A stretch of 64,000 bases of DNA from Diphasiastrum complanatum (Eukaryota > Streptophyta > Lycopodiopsida > Lycopodiales > Lycopodiaceae): positions 43,691,507-43,755,506 of the forward strand of contig CM055107.1 of assembly GCA_029204225.1 (NCBI GenBank). Reading direction: 5' to 3'. A model generated the notes under the pieces. That model saw only the letters and a program-made list of their open reading frames with translations. It was not told where the DNA came from and searched no databases. Position 1 is the stretch's first letter. Every line of letters starts with the position of its first letter. Positions 31,464-41,080 of this stretch are shown here, in pieces. The translations under genes were made by a program, and so were the position numbers.

Positions 31464-32168
31464 TGTTGGAAGTATTTCTAGTGAGTGCGGTGGCCAGATC
31501 TACTTACCGGTGTAGTATAGGGATGTAGAGATTCGTTCACTTTTTAAGTTTCTACAATAAGCTTCAACGGAATATGGACATGAATGAGAGCACTAAGGCT
31601 TACCCAACTAGTGCCCGAAACGGAAATAAACTAATTAGTAACAACAATAAAAATCCTTGCTAAGGCTTACCCAACTAGCAAGGTGACTAGACTAATCCTA
31701 GATTAACACCCGAAGGGTAGGGTAATAAAATGAGATTGCGGCTAATACTAAACAAATAAGCAATAATGAACATGCCACAATAAAATCGATGAAAAGGAGA
31801 CAAGAGGAGGCCCGAGCACCTTCACTCAAGCTATGCACCTTTCCAAGGGGAACACAAATGAAATAGAATGATAATTCTCCAAATTAGAGAGCAAGATAGC
31901 TTAATCTCAAAAGTGTTATTTACAATGCAAATACTTCTCCTTTTATGGCAAGGAGGGTCTTCCATAAGTATCTACTAGCTTATGGGACTAATCTGGTCCT
32001 AGCCTTTCTAGAACTTCTAACTTAGGATTTAGAACTTCAATTTTCTTAACTTAGAACAACTTAAGATAAAATATTTTTAATCTTAAGTTTTCTAAGTCTA
32101 AGTTCTAAATCTAAGTTTAAGCTATTTTATTATTATTTAAGCTTCTACTCATGGACTTACAAAACACA
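31464..32168. other. Non-coding target block left of element E
   Basis: It starts TGTTGGAAGTATTTC and includes a repeated 'ctaaggcttacccaactag' (near 31592 and 31662). It has no coding similarity. It may be an LTR of an unidentified element, because TGTTGG is a typical LTR start, and it was later split by E (continuation 38610-38789). The end of the block has 'aaaacacatgcca' repeated after E at 38641-38653. Confidence 0.4.
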
Positions 32169-32173
32169 TGCCA
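32169..32173. repeat. Target-site duplication of element E (left)
   Basis: 'tgcca' directly precedes the left LTR and is repeated at 38605-38609 after the right LTR. Confidence 0.9.
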
Positions 32174-32828
32174 TGTGAAAAATACAGATCCTAAGTGGAT
32201 CTAAACTCCAAGATCATTGGCTTGAATGCTTGCACTCCAAACTACATAAGCTAGGAATTGGCAACACATTCTATGCTACCTAGAATGCAAAGAACTTGAT
32301 CAAAAAGCATTTATCACAAATGGAAACTTCCATAAACATCAAGTGCGGCCCAAAATAGCATTATACAGTCCATAATACATCAGCCTACCACTTTTGGAAA
32401 GCACCTAAGATCATACACAATAGCTTGAAGACAATACACACAACAATGCTCTCAATGGAGGAAGAAACAATGACAATGATCTATTGATCTCAATGAAGCA
32501 TACAAAAGGTTTCTCCAACCTGTTCTCCACGACTTCCCTACTATTTATGGATGAGGAAGATGACTCTCTCTCCTCTCTCTAGAAGGTACTTGACCCTAGA
32601 TATTCCCTATATAGGAAAAATAGCTAAAAATGGCTTATATGACCAAAATACATCAAAATGGTCTCATTTTGAAGGGTATGAAGTTTGACACTTCATCATA
32701 CTGAAAAAATACAGTAAATAAAAACATTGTGGCCTGGTTCACACGTGTGAAACTCCAGAACCAAAACTATTTACAATTTTAGCCAATTTAGGCCTCAAAC
32801 TAGCTAGGAAATGTTGACAATTTTCACA
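32174..32828 (-). repeat. Element E 3' LTR
   Basis: 655 bp, same length as the right LTR and almost identical. Includes a TATA-like 'ccctatataggaaa' (around 32605) and CACACGTGTG at 32740-32749. The gag-pol stop codon lies inside its first bases. Confidence 0.95.
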
Positions 32829-35800
32829 CTCCCTCTTCAACATTGGATGCTAGTTTCAACATAGTCTTTGAGCACATTCCAAGATTAGATCTATGCATTA
32901 AATATAGGTCCTTTCCCAATGGTTTGGTGAAGATATCAGCCACACACTCCTTTGAAGAGACATGTTGAAGCTCCACCTCTTTGGCAATGACTTGATCTCT
33001 CACAAAATGGTGAGCAATCTCAATGTGCTTGCTCCTTGCATGAAAAACAGGATTGCTTGCCAAGCTTTGGGCTGAAAGGTTATCACAAAGTATGATTGGA
33101 GTCTTCTCTGGTTCCAGCAAGTGAAGATCCAATAACATCCTCTTGATCCAAAGAATCTCCTTGGTGCATGTTGTTAATGCCTTGTACTCGGCTTCGGTGG
33201 AAGATAGAGAGATAGTTGGTTGCTTCTTTGATAGCCATGAGACCACTCCATCTCCAAGATAGATTGCAAAGGCACTTGTTGACTTCCTATCCATTTGATC
33301 ACCTGCAAAATCTGAATCTGAAAATCCACAAAGGTTAGGTGTAGTACCTCCATACAAGATGCCAAAATCTCTAGATCCCGAGATGTATCTAAGTACTCTC
33401 TTTCCTAGCTTCCAATGAGCCTCACTAGGATCTTGCATAAATTGACTTAGTTTACCAACCACAAAGCTTAGATCAGGTCTTGTGATGGTTAACCATATAA
33501 GAGATCCTATTAGCTTTCTATAGAGAGTAATGTCCTTGAAGGATCTTTCATTACTTCTTGTAGTTAGCTTTACATTTGATTCCATAGGAGTAGAAACAAC
33601 TTTACAATCTTCCATATGAAACCTTTTTAGAATAGAGTTAACATACTTTTCTTGACATATGAATGTAGATTTAGAAGTTCTAATAATCTCTATTCCTAAG
33701 ATATAATGAAGTTTACCAAGATCTTGAATTTCAAACTCTCTTTTGAGTGCCATCTTGATTTCATCTATATCTAGATTGTTACCACCACTTAAGATAATGT
33801 CATCAACATAGATAAAAAGTAAAGTGATATCATTTTCATTCAATCTAAAGTAGAGAGAATGATCATACTCACTCATAACAAAGTTTTGAGAAAGTAAGAA
33901 GGAATTGAGCTTAGCATACCAACTCCTTGGTGCTTGCTTTAGCCCATACAAACTCTTTTGGAGATAGCACACATGATTAGGCTCATCATGTGAAACATAG
34001 CCCTCGGGTTGCTCCATGTAAATATCTTCTTCAAGATCACCATTCAAGAAGGCATTAGTAACATCCATTTGCCACATATCCCAATCATAAAGAGTTGCAA
34101 GAGAGATTAGGATTCGAATAGTTACCATCTTTGCCACGGGTGCAAAGGTCTCATCATAGTCAATACCATATTCTTGAGCATACCCCTTTGCCACCAACCT
34201 TGCCTTGTACTTGTTGATTGATCCATCTTGATTTGTCTTGATCTTGAAGATCCACTTACAACCAATTGCCTTCTTGTCCTTTGGAAGCTTTACCAACCTC
34301 CATGTGTTGCTTTTGATGAGTGCTTGATGCTCATGATCCATGGCTTGGATCCATTCGTTCTTTTGAATTGCTTCACCTACACAAGTTGGTTCATCAAAAG
34401 AGGTAAGAAAAGCAAAGTTAGAGTTGTCCACCACTTGCTTTCCTTTTTCATCATAGGTTAGCCTTGATAGCTTAGCCCTTTGCCTTTGAGTCTTCCTTGA
34501 AGTTTGCTTTGGAGTGGCATCTCCATCTTCATCCAAGACATCTTGCACATCATGATGATTAGTAGGCACATCAACATCAACATCAACAACATTGGAAACA
34601 TTCTCTTCATGAAAGATGACATCCCTACTTATGACAACTTTCTTTGTAGAAGGAATGTACACTTTGTAAGCCTTGCTTACTTCACTATAGCCAACAAACA
34701 CACCCTTCTTTGATGAAGGATCTTCTTTAGTTCTATCATCAAGTGTGATATTGACAAAACATGTACATCCAAAGATCCTACAATGCTTGACACTCGGCCT
34801 TCTACCATAAAGAACCTCATGAGGAGTTTTACCATCCAAGGAAGCACTTGTCCATCTATTACATAGATAGTTAGCACATGCTAAAGCTTCCCCCCAAAAA
34901 GACTTAGCAAGATTAGCATGTAGTCTCATTGCCTTGGCACATTCACAAAGGGTTCTATTCTTCCTCTCGGCCACTCCATTCTGTTGTGGAGTCCTAGGAC
35001 TAGACATCTCCCTCTTAATCCCATGTGCTATACAAAAGTCTTTGAACCTATTTGAGGTGTATTCCCCTCCATTATCAGATCTTAAGCATTTGATCTTTGT
35101 ATTGAATTGGTTTTCCATTTCATTCTTGAACTTGACAAATGCAGCAAACACTTCATCCTTACTTTTAAGAAGATAGATCCAAGTATAGCTACTAAAGTCA
35201 TCAATGAAAGTTGCATACATCTTTGCCCCACCATTGCTAGTTGTACTAGAAGAATGAATATCAGAATGCACAAGTTGAAAAGCTTCTTTAGATCTAGAAG
35301 TAGATCTAGAATAAGCAAGTCTATGAGATTTGGACAAGGCACAATGTTCACAAACACTATTGTTTGCAACAAGACTTTTAGGGAGACCAAGAACAAGCTC
35401 TTTCTTTGCCATTACCTCCAAAGATTTGAAGTTGGGATGGCCCAACCTCTTGTGCCAAACTTCTTGGTTTGTCAATTGCTCCCTAGCCATACATCCTTCA
35501 TGATTAGAGATCACACATGCATCAAGCTTGAAAAGTTTACCATGCCTCCTACCTTGAGCAATCAAGGATCCACATTTACTTATCAAACATGCATCTCCAA
35601 TGAACTCCACATCAAGTCCTTTGTCAATCATTTGACTTACACTAAGCAAATTCTTAGTGATTGAAGGAATGTACAAAACATTTTCAAGATTTGCTTTCCT
35701 ATTTGTTGAAAGGGAAATAGGAATAGTGCCTATGCCTTTGATGTCACATTGACCATCATTTGCAGTGTAGATGATGTTACCTTCTCCCTCATAAGACAAT

Positions 35801-36777
35801 AAGGATGTAAAGTATTCCTTATGTCTTGTCATGTGAGATGAGGCTCCACTATCAATCCACCAAGGATCATTATCATCTATGTTGGCTAACAAACTTGAAG
35901 TCATAACAAGTGATTCACATGTGTTATGTTCTTCCTCATCTATTGTAAGATTTCCTTGCCTCTCTCCTTGCTCTCTTTTCTTCTTATAACATTCATTTGC
36001 AAAATGACCTTTTATCCCACAATAAAAGCACTTGAACTTTGACTTATTGTTCTTAGTAGAAGAGGAAGAGGAAGAGTGATCATCATGATCAAAGTTACCA
36101 CCTTTGGACCATTTCCCTTTGCCTTTACCTTTGCCCTTGAATTTGCCTTTTGTGAAGAAAGCCTCTTCACCTCCACCTTGCAAGGATGCACCATCAAGCT
36201 TTGATTGCAACCTATGTTCTTCAGCCAATAAGATTTCTTGCAAGTCAACCACACTTGGCAAGACTCTTTGAATGGCAAAACTTTGCACAAGGTTAGCATG
36301 TTCATTTAGCAAACCATTCAACATAACTTGGACTATTTCACCATCTTTTATGTTCTCATCAATGCATGCTAAATCATCACTTAGGGACTTAACTCTCAAG
36401 ATAAATGCATGAGCACTTTCACCCTCTCTTTGCCTACTAGAAAATATTTGTCTCCTTAGGGTCAATACCCTAGATGTGGACTTTGATTTAAAGAGCTTCT
36501 TTAAGGCATTCCATGCCTCACTTGCACTTTGACACTTTCCAACTTCCTTGAGAAGTTCAGTTGTAACATTCATTTTAATGATATGAAGAGCCCTTTTGGC
36601 CTTCTTATCAAACCTTTGTTGCTCTTGAAGTGTGAGAGGTCTCTCTTCAATTTCTGCAACTATGTCCATGAGTTCATTCAACTCAAGTAAGGACTCCATC
36701 CTCACTTTCCAAGTAGAGTAGTTTGATGAACTCAACCTTTCACTAGACTCTAGCATGATCCCACCATTGGAAGCCAT
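32824..36777 (-). CDS. Element E gag-pol polyprotein, 1317 aa, intact
   Basis: Encodes a single Ty1/copia polyprotein cleaved into capsid/nucleocapsid, protease, integrase and reverse transcriptase-RNase H. Visible order: gag capsid (about 1-200), Lys/Gly-rich linker, CCHC knuckle CFYCGIKGHFANEC (250-263), protease WWIDSGASSHM (Asp309), zinc-binding H442, H447, C476, C479, integrase DD35E (Asp506, Asp568, Glu604), RT from about 825 with LYGLKQAPRSW and YVDD (990-993), RNase H with Asp1154/1156, Glu1195, Asp1232 and ADIFTKPL near 1280. The length is usual for the family. The ATG at 36777 begins MASNGGIMLESSERL, like other copia gags. No stop or shift is present. Confidence 0.97.
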   Translation of the reverse strand: MASNGGIMLESSERLSSSNYSTWKVRMESLLELNELMDIVAEIEERPLTLQEQQRFDKKAKRALHIIKMNVTTELLKEVGKCQSASEAWNALKKLFKSKSTSRVLTLRRQIFSSRQREGESAHAFILRVKSLSDDLACIDENIKDGEIVQVMLNGLLNEHANLVQSFAIQRVLPSVVDLQEILLAEEHRLQSKLDGASLQGGGEEAFFTKGKFKGKGKGKGKWSKGGNFDHDDHSSSSSSTKNNKSKFKCFYCGIKGHFANECYKKKREQGERQGNLTIDEEEHNTCESLVMTSSLLANIDDNDPWWIDSGASSHMTRHKEYFTSLLSYEGEGNIIYTANDGQCDIKGIGTIPISLSTNRKANLENVLYIPSITKNLLSVSQMIDKGLDVEFIGDACLISKCGSLIAQGRRHGKLFKLDACVISNHEGCMAREQLTNQEVWHKRLGHPNFKSLEVMAKKELVLGLPKSLVANNSVCEHCALSKSHRLAYSRSTSRSKEAFQLVHSDIHSSSTTSNGGAKMYATFIDDFSSYTWIYLLKSKDEVFAAFVKFKNEMENQFNTKIKCLRSDNGGEYTSNRFKDFCIAHGIKREMSSPRTPQQNGVAERKNRTLCECAKAMRLHANLAKSFWGEALACANYLCNRWTSASLDGKTPHEVLYGRRPSVKHCRIFGCTCFVNITLDDRTKEDPSSKKGVFVGYSEVSKAYKVYIPSTKKVVISRDVIFHEENVSNVVDVDVDVPTNHHDVQDVLDEDGDATPKQTSRKTQRQRAKLSRLTYDEKGKQVVDNSNFAFLTSFDEPTCVGEAIQKNEWIQAMDHEHQALIKSNTWRLVKLPKDKKAIGCKWIFKIKTNQDGSINKYKARLVAKGYAQEYGIDYDETFAPVAKMVTIRILISLATLYDWDMWQMDVTNAFLNGDLEEDIYMEQPEGYVSHDEPNHVCYLQKSLYGLKQAPRSWYAKLNSFLLSQNFVMSEYDHSLYFRLNENDITLLFIYVDDIILSGGNNLDIDEIKMALKREFEIQDLGKLHYILGIEIIRTSKSTFICQEKYVNSILKRFHMEDCKVVSTPMESNVKLTTRSNERSFKDITLYRKLIGSLIWLTITRPDLSFVVGKLSQFMQDPSEAHWKLGKRVLRYISGSRDFGILYGGTTPNLCGFSDSDFAGDQMDRKSTSAFAIYLGDGVVSWLSKKQPTISLSSTEAEYKALTTCTKEILWIKRMLLDLHLLEPEKTPIILCDNLSAQSLASNPVFHARSKHIEIAHHFVRDQVIAKEVELQHVSSKECVADIFTKPLGKDLYLMHRSNLGMCSKTMLKLASNVEEGV
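32829..32838 (-). other. Polypurine tract of element E, overlapping the ORF end
   Basis: The minus strand reads GAAGAGGGAG directly before TGTGAAAA. The same bases encode the last residues EEGV of the polyprotein. Confidence 0.85.
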
Positions 36778-37937
36778 GATTCTAATGTTTCTTCAACTTC
36801 TAGGTTCTGTCCTAAAGCACTTAGCACTCACTTTTCTCTCAACAAATGATAGATAAAGAGATCTATGAAGATTTAGGACCCTAAAACACTTCTATCTTGA
36901 ACCTAGATGGTTTCCAAGCATAGAAAGGAAGATTGAAACACATGCAACACTTTGCACACACTAAGAATGGATTACAAAATCAAACCAACCTGAACACACT
37001 CTTGCTTAAGCTCTCAAACTTTCCAGCAAGTGACCAAATCAAGTTATGGTGTGAAGAGTTACTTGCATTCTTAGAAAATACCCAAAACTAGGATGCCAAG
37101 ATTACCTAGTAATGAACAAACTTGATCAACATATGATCAACACACTAAGATATTGATTCAACCTGTAAAACCACATGTAAACCACACTTCTAAAAGTTTA
37201 TAAACTCCAGCAAGTGATAAATACAAGATTTAGAGGTGAATGAATGAGCACACTTAGTGAATCACAAGACTAGCTTCACTATCTTGTCAAATCTTGGTGT
37301 TTAGATGTAGATCTAAGATCACTTCACATGAGAATGTTCCTCAACCTGTTAAGAACCTGAAAACACACTTGCATAATGGTTAACACCTTCCAGCAAATGC
37401 TCCAATCAAATTACATAAGGAGAGTTACTTACATGCTCAACAAAGTACACCAAAATTTATGCCAAAATTGATGACAATCTTTACAATATGCTCTTCACAA
37501 TGGAGCTTACAATATGTTCACCCAAAAAAGGGGATCTTTCATCCAAATGGGAGCTTTGCTCAGCCTTTAGGAGAATTACAACTCACTCAAAAGAGCATTT
37601 GTCATCCACTTAAGGAGAAGTTTCATCCACTTAAGGAGAGTGTTCATCCAAGAATGGAGATTGTCAACAATAGGATTGAAAAGAACATTGTTAGTATTGA
37701 ATATGCACAAGCCTCACAATCACAAATGATTAGGTGTTATGATCTGATCCAAAATAGTTTCTTTTCAGCCTCTGATCTTCAATAGACCTGAAATATGCTT
37801 TTGATCCACAAGTTCAACTCACAAAACAAAGGTTAGTAAGATTTGATCAACAAAGCAATGCAAAATCATGCTAGAACTTGATCAAACATCCAAATATCAC
37901 CAAAAATGGAATACTTACTGTAAATAGAAGCCAACCA
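36778..37937 (-). other. Element E 5' leader
   Basis: A 1.16-kb untranslated leader lies between the PBS and the gag ATG. It has repeated short phrases: 'ccagcaa(g/a)tg' followed by 'aatcaa' recurs near 37023, 37210 and 37392, and 'catccacttaaggagaa' is tandemly repeated near 37600-37650. The 108-codon plus-strand ORF over this area (37459-37785) is antisense to the element and is explained by the repeats. A packaging or translation-control role for the leader is possible but not shown. Confidence 0.6.
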
Positions 37938-37949
37938 GCTCTGATACCA
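37938..37949 (-). other. Primer-binding site, initiator Met tRNA (element E)
   Basis: The plus strand reads GCTCTGATACCA adjacent to the right LTR start at 37950; the minus strand is the perfect TGGTATCAGAGC. Confidence 0.95.
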
Positions 37950-38604
37950 TGTGAAAAATACAGATCCTAAGTGGATCTAAACTCCAAGATCATTGGCTTG
38001 AATGCTTGCACTCCAAACTACATAAGCTAGGAATTGGCAACACATTCTATGCTACCTAGAATGCAAAGAACTTGATCAAAAAGCATTTATCACAAATGGA
38101 AACTTCCATAAACATCAAGTGTGGCCCAAAATAGCATTATACAGTCCATAATACATCAGCCTACCACTTTTGGAAAGCACCTAAGATCATACACAATAGC
38201 TTGAAGACAATACACACAACAATGCTCTCAATGGAGGAAGAAACAATGACAATGATCTATTGATCTCAATGAAGCATACAAAAGGTTTCTCCAACCTGTT
38301 CTCCACGACTTCCCTACTATTTATGGATGAGGAAGATGACTCTCTCTCCTCTCTCTAGAAGGTACTTGACCCTAGATATTCCCTATATAGGAAAAATAGC
38401 TAAAAATGGCTTATATGACCAAAATACATCAAAATGGTCTCATTTTGAAGGGTATGAAGTTTGACACTTCATCATACTGAAAAAATACAGTAAATAAAAA
38501 CATTGTGGCCTGGTTCACACGTGTGAAACTCCAGAACCAAAACTATTTACAATTTTAGCCAATTTAGGCCTCAAACTAGCTAGGAAATGTTGACAATTTT
38601 CACA
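37950..38604 (-). repeat. Element E 5' LTR
   Basis: 655 bp, colinear with 32174-32828. In minus sense it would carry the promoter: a TATA-like 'tatataggg' reading lies near 38385-38400. CACACGTGTG is at 38516-38525. It is followed by the duplication 'tgcca' (38605-38609). Confidence 0.95.
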
Positions 38605-38789
38605 TGCCATGGCTTGAAGTTTATTGATAGATACTCATACGTGGTCTTAAAAAACACATGCCATAGAGTTTGATTATTTTTTTATTTTCTCTGTGTTAGC
38701 GCAGTTGCTAACATTATCCCCTCCTTATTGGATTGGTGGTCCCACACCAATCGACGCATTTTCGTCCTGGATTTTTTGTGCTTCTTGGA
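38605..38789. other. Target duplication and continuation of the block split by E
   Basis: It starts with 'tgcca' (38605-38609), then repeats 'aaaacacatgcca' at 38641-38653, resembling the bases just left of E. It has no gene. It ends at the LTR start TGTTGGCTG at 38790. Confidence 0.6.
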
Positions 38790-39671
38790 TGTTGGCTGAT
38801 TCTGATGAATCCCATGATACTCGGACAGAGCAACTCAGGAGTACCTCTCACCTTAGACCGAGAAGGTCTCTGAGAAGACGAGACTAATGAAGACTGAGAG
38901 CCAAGTATGAGAGCCGAGAAACACTAGCTAGGAAAAACAAGTAAGAACTGTGTAAGCCTCATGGTGAATCCCGGAAGATGGAATGACCATGTAGGAACTA
39001 GTATTTCTAAGCAAATGCAATAAATGCAAGTAGACCCCTCTTAAAGAAAGTAGAGTGACCACCTTTTGATGGTGATCTCTAGTGGAGAGCAATATTCTAC
39101 TTGTAATTTGTGAAATGTGGAAATTCCACTAGGATGCCACCTAAGGAGCTCTCTTGCTTATTTAAGAGACTCTCTCTTTGTGAAGAGAAGCTTTTGCATT
39201 GTATCTACTCCGTGCTTAATAAGAAGATTTTCCATGAGTTTGATGCTACACTAAGCTCCTTGATCATGATGGTTTTCTTGAGTGATGCCCCTATGATCAT
39301 GCCCTTCCATTCATATTGTGTGTGGTTGTGGATCTAGAGTGGATTAGTTTTCTTGCTATCCTAGTTGTGGATTAGCTTTCTTGTTTTCTTGTGGATTAAT
39401 GTAGAAGCCAGCATTCAAGTAAACTAACTAGGCTAGATCTGTGGTGTGATTCTTGCATATCTCTGTACAATCCAGTTCTTGATGTTCTTGGAATGTCCAA
39501 GAATCAGAAGGCTGGTTGGTTTCTTGATTCTTGGACTTCTAACATGCTGTAGATTAGTTTCTTGTTTCTTGTTTTGTCAATTTATGCAAGGTAGCTTAGT
39601 GTTAATGTAGTGTAGGCTCTGATTTCAATCCGTTTTATGTGTAGGTAGCTGTAGAATCTGTAGAATGTTCA
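38790..39671 (+). repeat. Left LTR of the two-LTR unit
   Basis: 882 bp. It aligns with 39917-40800 with scattered substitutions, for example 'gtgacc' versus 'gtgagcc' near 39055 and 'tctgtagaatgttca' versus 'tccgtagaacattca' at the end. Confidence 0.8.
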
Positions 39672-39916
39672 TTCTGGGAGCTTACCAATTTTGAGAATGT
39701 CAACCACCTGTAGCAATAAGACATTCTTATCCAATCGTGGCAATTTGTGAAAAATAGTTTTTGTGATAAAGACTGGCAACAATAAGCACTTGGTTTTATG
39801 TAAGCAAACGAGGATCTACGCTTTTCCAAGTGACGATCGAAGATGCCAATGCAAACAGAACGACATCGTCCAATATGAGTTGCAGTGGGTCCTGCAAGAC
39901 ATTAGGGGTGTGATAA

Positions 39917-40800
39917 TGTTGGCTGATTCTGACGAATCCCCAAGATACTCAGACAGAGCAACTCAAGAGCACCTCTCACCTTAGATCGAGGAGGTCTCTA
40001 AGAAAACGAGATTAATGAAGGCTGAGAGCCGAGTATGAGAGCCGAGAAATACTAGCTAGAAAAAACAAGTAAGAACTGTGTAAGCCTCATGGTGAATCCC
40101 GGAAGATGGAATGACCATGTAGGAACTAGTATTTCTAAGCAAATGCAATAAATGAAAGTAGACCCCTCTTAAAGAAAGTAGAGTGAGCCACCTTTTGATG
40201 ATGACCTCTAGTGGAGAGCAATATTCTAGTTGTAATTTGTGAAATGTGGAAATTCCACTAGGATGCCACCTAAGGAGCTCTCTTGCTTATTTAAGAGACT
40301 TTCTCTTTGTGAAGAAAAGCTTTTGCATTGTATCTACTCCATGCTTAATAAGAAGATTTTCCATGAGTTTGATGCTACACTAAGCCCCTTGATCATGATG
40401 GTTTTCTTGAGTGATGCCCCTATGATCATGCTCTTCCATTCATATTGTGTGTGGTTGTAGATTTAGAGTGGATTAGTTTTTTTGCTTTCCTAGTTGTGGA
40501 TTAGCTTTCTTGTTTTCTTGTGGATTAATGTAGAAGCCAACATTCAAGTAAACTAAATAGGCTGGATCTGTGGTGTAATTCTTGCATATCTCCATACAAT
40601 CCAGTTCTTGATGTTCTTGGAATGTCCAAGAATCAAAAGGCTGGTTCATTTCTTGATTCTTGGACTTCTAACATGCTGTAGATTAATTTCTTGTTTCTTG
40701 TTTTGTCAATTTATGCAAGGTAGCTTAGTCTTAATGTAGTGTAGACTCTGATTTCAGTCCGTTTTAAGTGTAGGTAGCTGTAGAATCCGTAGAACATTCA
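39917..40800 (+). repeat. Right LTR of the two-LTR unit
   Basis: 884 bp, preceded by a purine-rich tract. The ORFs found in both LTRs at equivalent places (39110-39337, 40239-40460) are simply the same LTR sequence and not genes. Confidence 0.8.
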
Positions 40801-41080
40801 CTGGTTTGTATGCTGATCTGTGATTGTGCGTTCTTGGCTTGCATCCATGTAGAATGTAAGTGCGTTCAAGAGTGACATCCCTGAGTTATCCTCTGACAGG
40901 CAAGACATAAAGAAAATACTAAAAACGACACTCTGTCCCTTCTGCCTGAGTTGGCATTGTTAAATCAAGAAGGCAGCTAACGAATGTCTTTAAGCCTGGT
41001 AACAAGCAGAAACGATTTTGAAGAAGTAGAAAGAATCAGAGAAATGAGTAAGCTACAGGTCCTCTGGAGCAAGGGATTTG
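40801..41080. other. Short interval without recognisable features
   Basis: Nothing recognisable. A plus-strand ORF from 40984 overlaps the antisense coding remnant that begins at 41080 and is probably not real. Confidence 0.3.

Larger units (their letters stand above)
32174..38604 (-). mobile_element. Intact, young Ty1/copia retrotransposon E
   Basis: This 6431-bp element is complete: two 655-bp LTRs (TGTGAAAA...TTTTCACA), 5-bp duplications 'tgcca', a perfect initiator-Met PBS, a polypurine tract and one uninterrupted 1317-codon gag-pol ORF with all catalytic residues in place. By eye the LTRs differ at one position (c/t in 'caagtgcggccc', about 32346 versus about 38122), so insertion is very recent. 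It carries everything needed for autonomous retrotransposition. The promoter would be in the right LTR, reading leftward. It interrupts older repeat sequence. Confidence 0.95.
38790..40800 (+). mobile_element. Two-LTR unit with 245-bp interior ('TGTTGGCTG' family)
   Basis: LTRs at 38790-39671 (882 bp) and 39917-40800 (884 bp) start TGTTGGCTGATTC and end ATTCA/ATGTTCA, and are very similar throughout. The interior (39672-39916) matches only the 3' end of a longer interior seen at 1348-1589 and ends with a purine-rich 'ttaggggtgtgataa'. There is no PBS after the first LTR and no clear target duplication ('ttgga' versus 'ctggt'). It is an internally deleted, non-autonomous unit or a recombination product; the coding partner is not in the window. 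Confidence 0.7.

Noticed and set aside
35107-35664. 185-codon plus ORF
   Set aside because: Shadow of the intact element E polyprotein on the opposite strand.
37459-37785. 108-codon plus ORF with HP(L/K)KE repeats
   Set aside because: It is antisense within the leader of element E and the repeat pattern comes from short DNA repeats there.
39110-39337. Paired similar ORFs (39110-39337 and 40239-40460)
   Set aside because: They lie at the same place in two LTR copies; similarity is due to LTR duplication, and no domain is seen.
38785-40805. Target-site duplication for the two-LTR unit
   Set aside because: Flanks 'ttgga' and 'ctggt' do not match, so no TSD is claimed.
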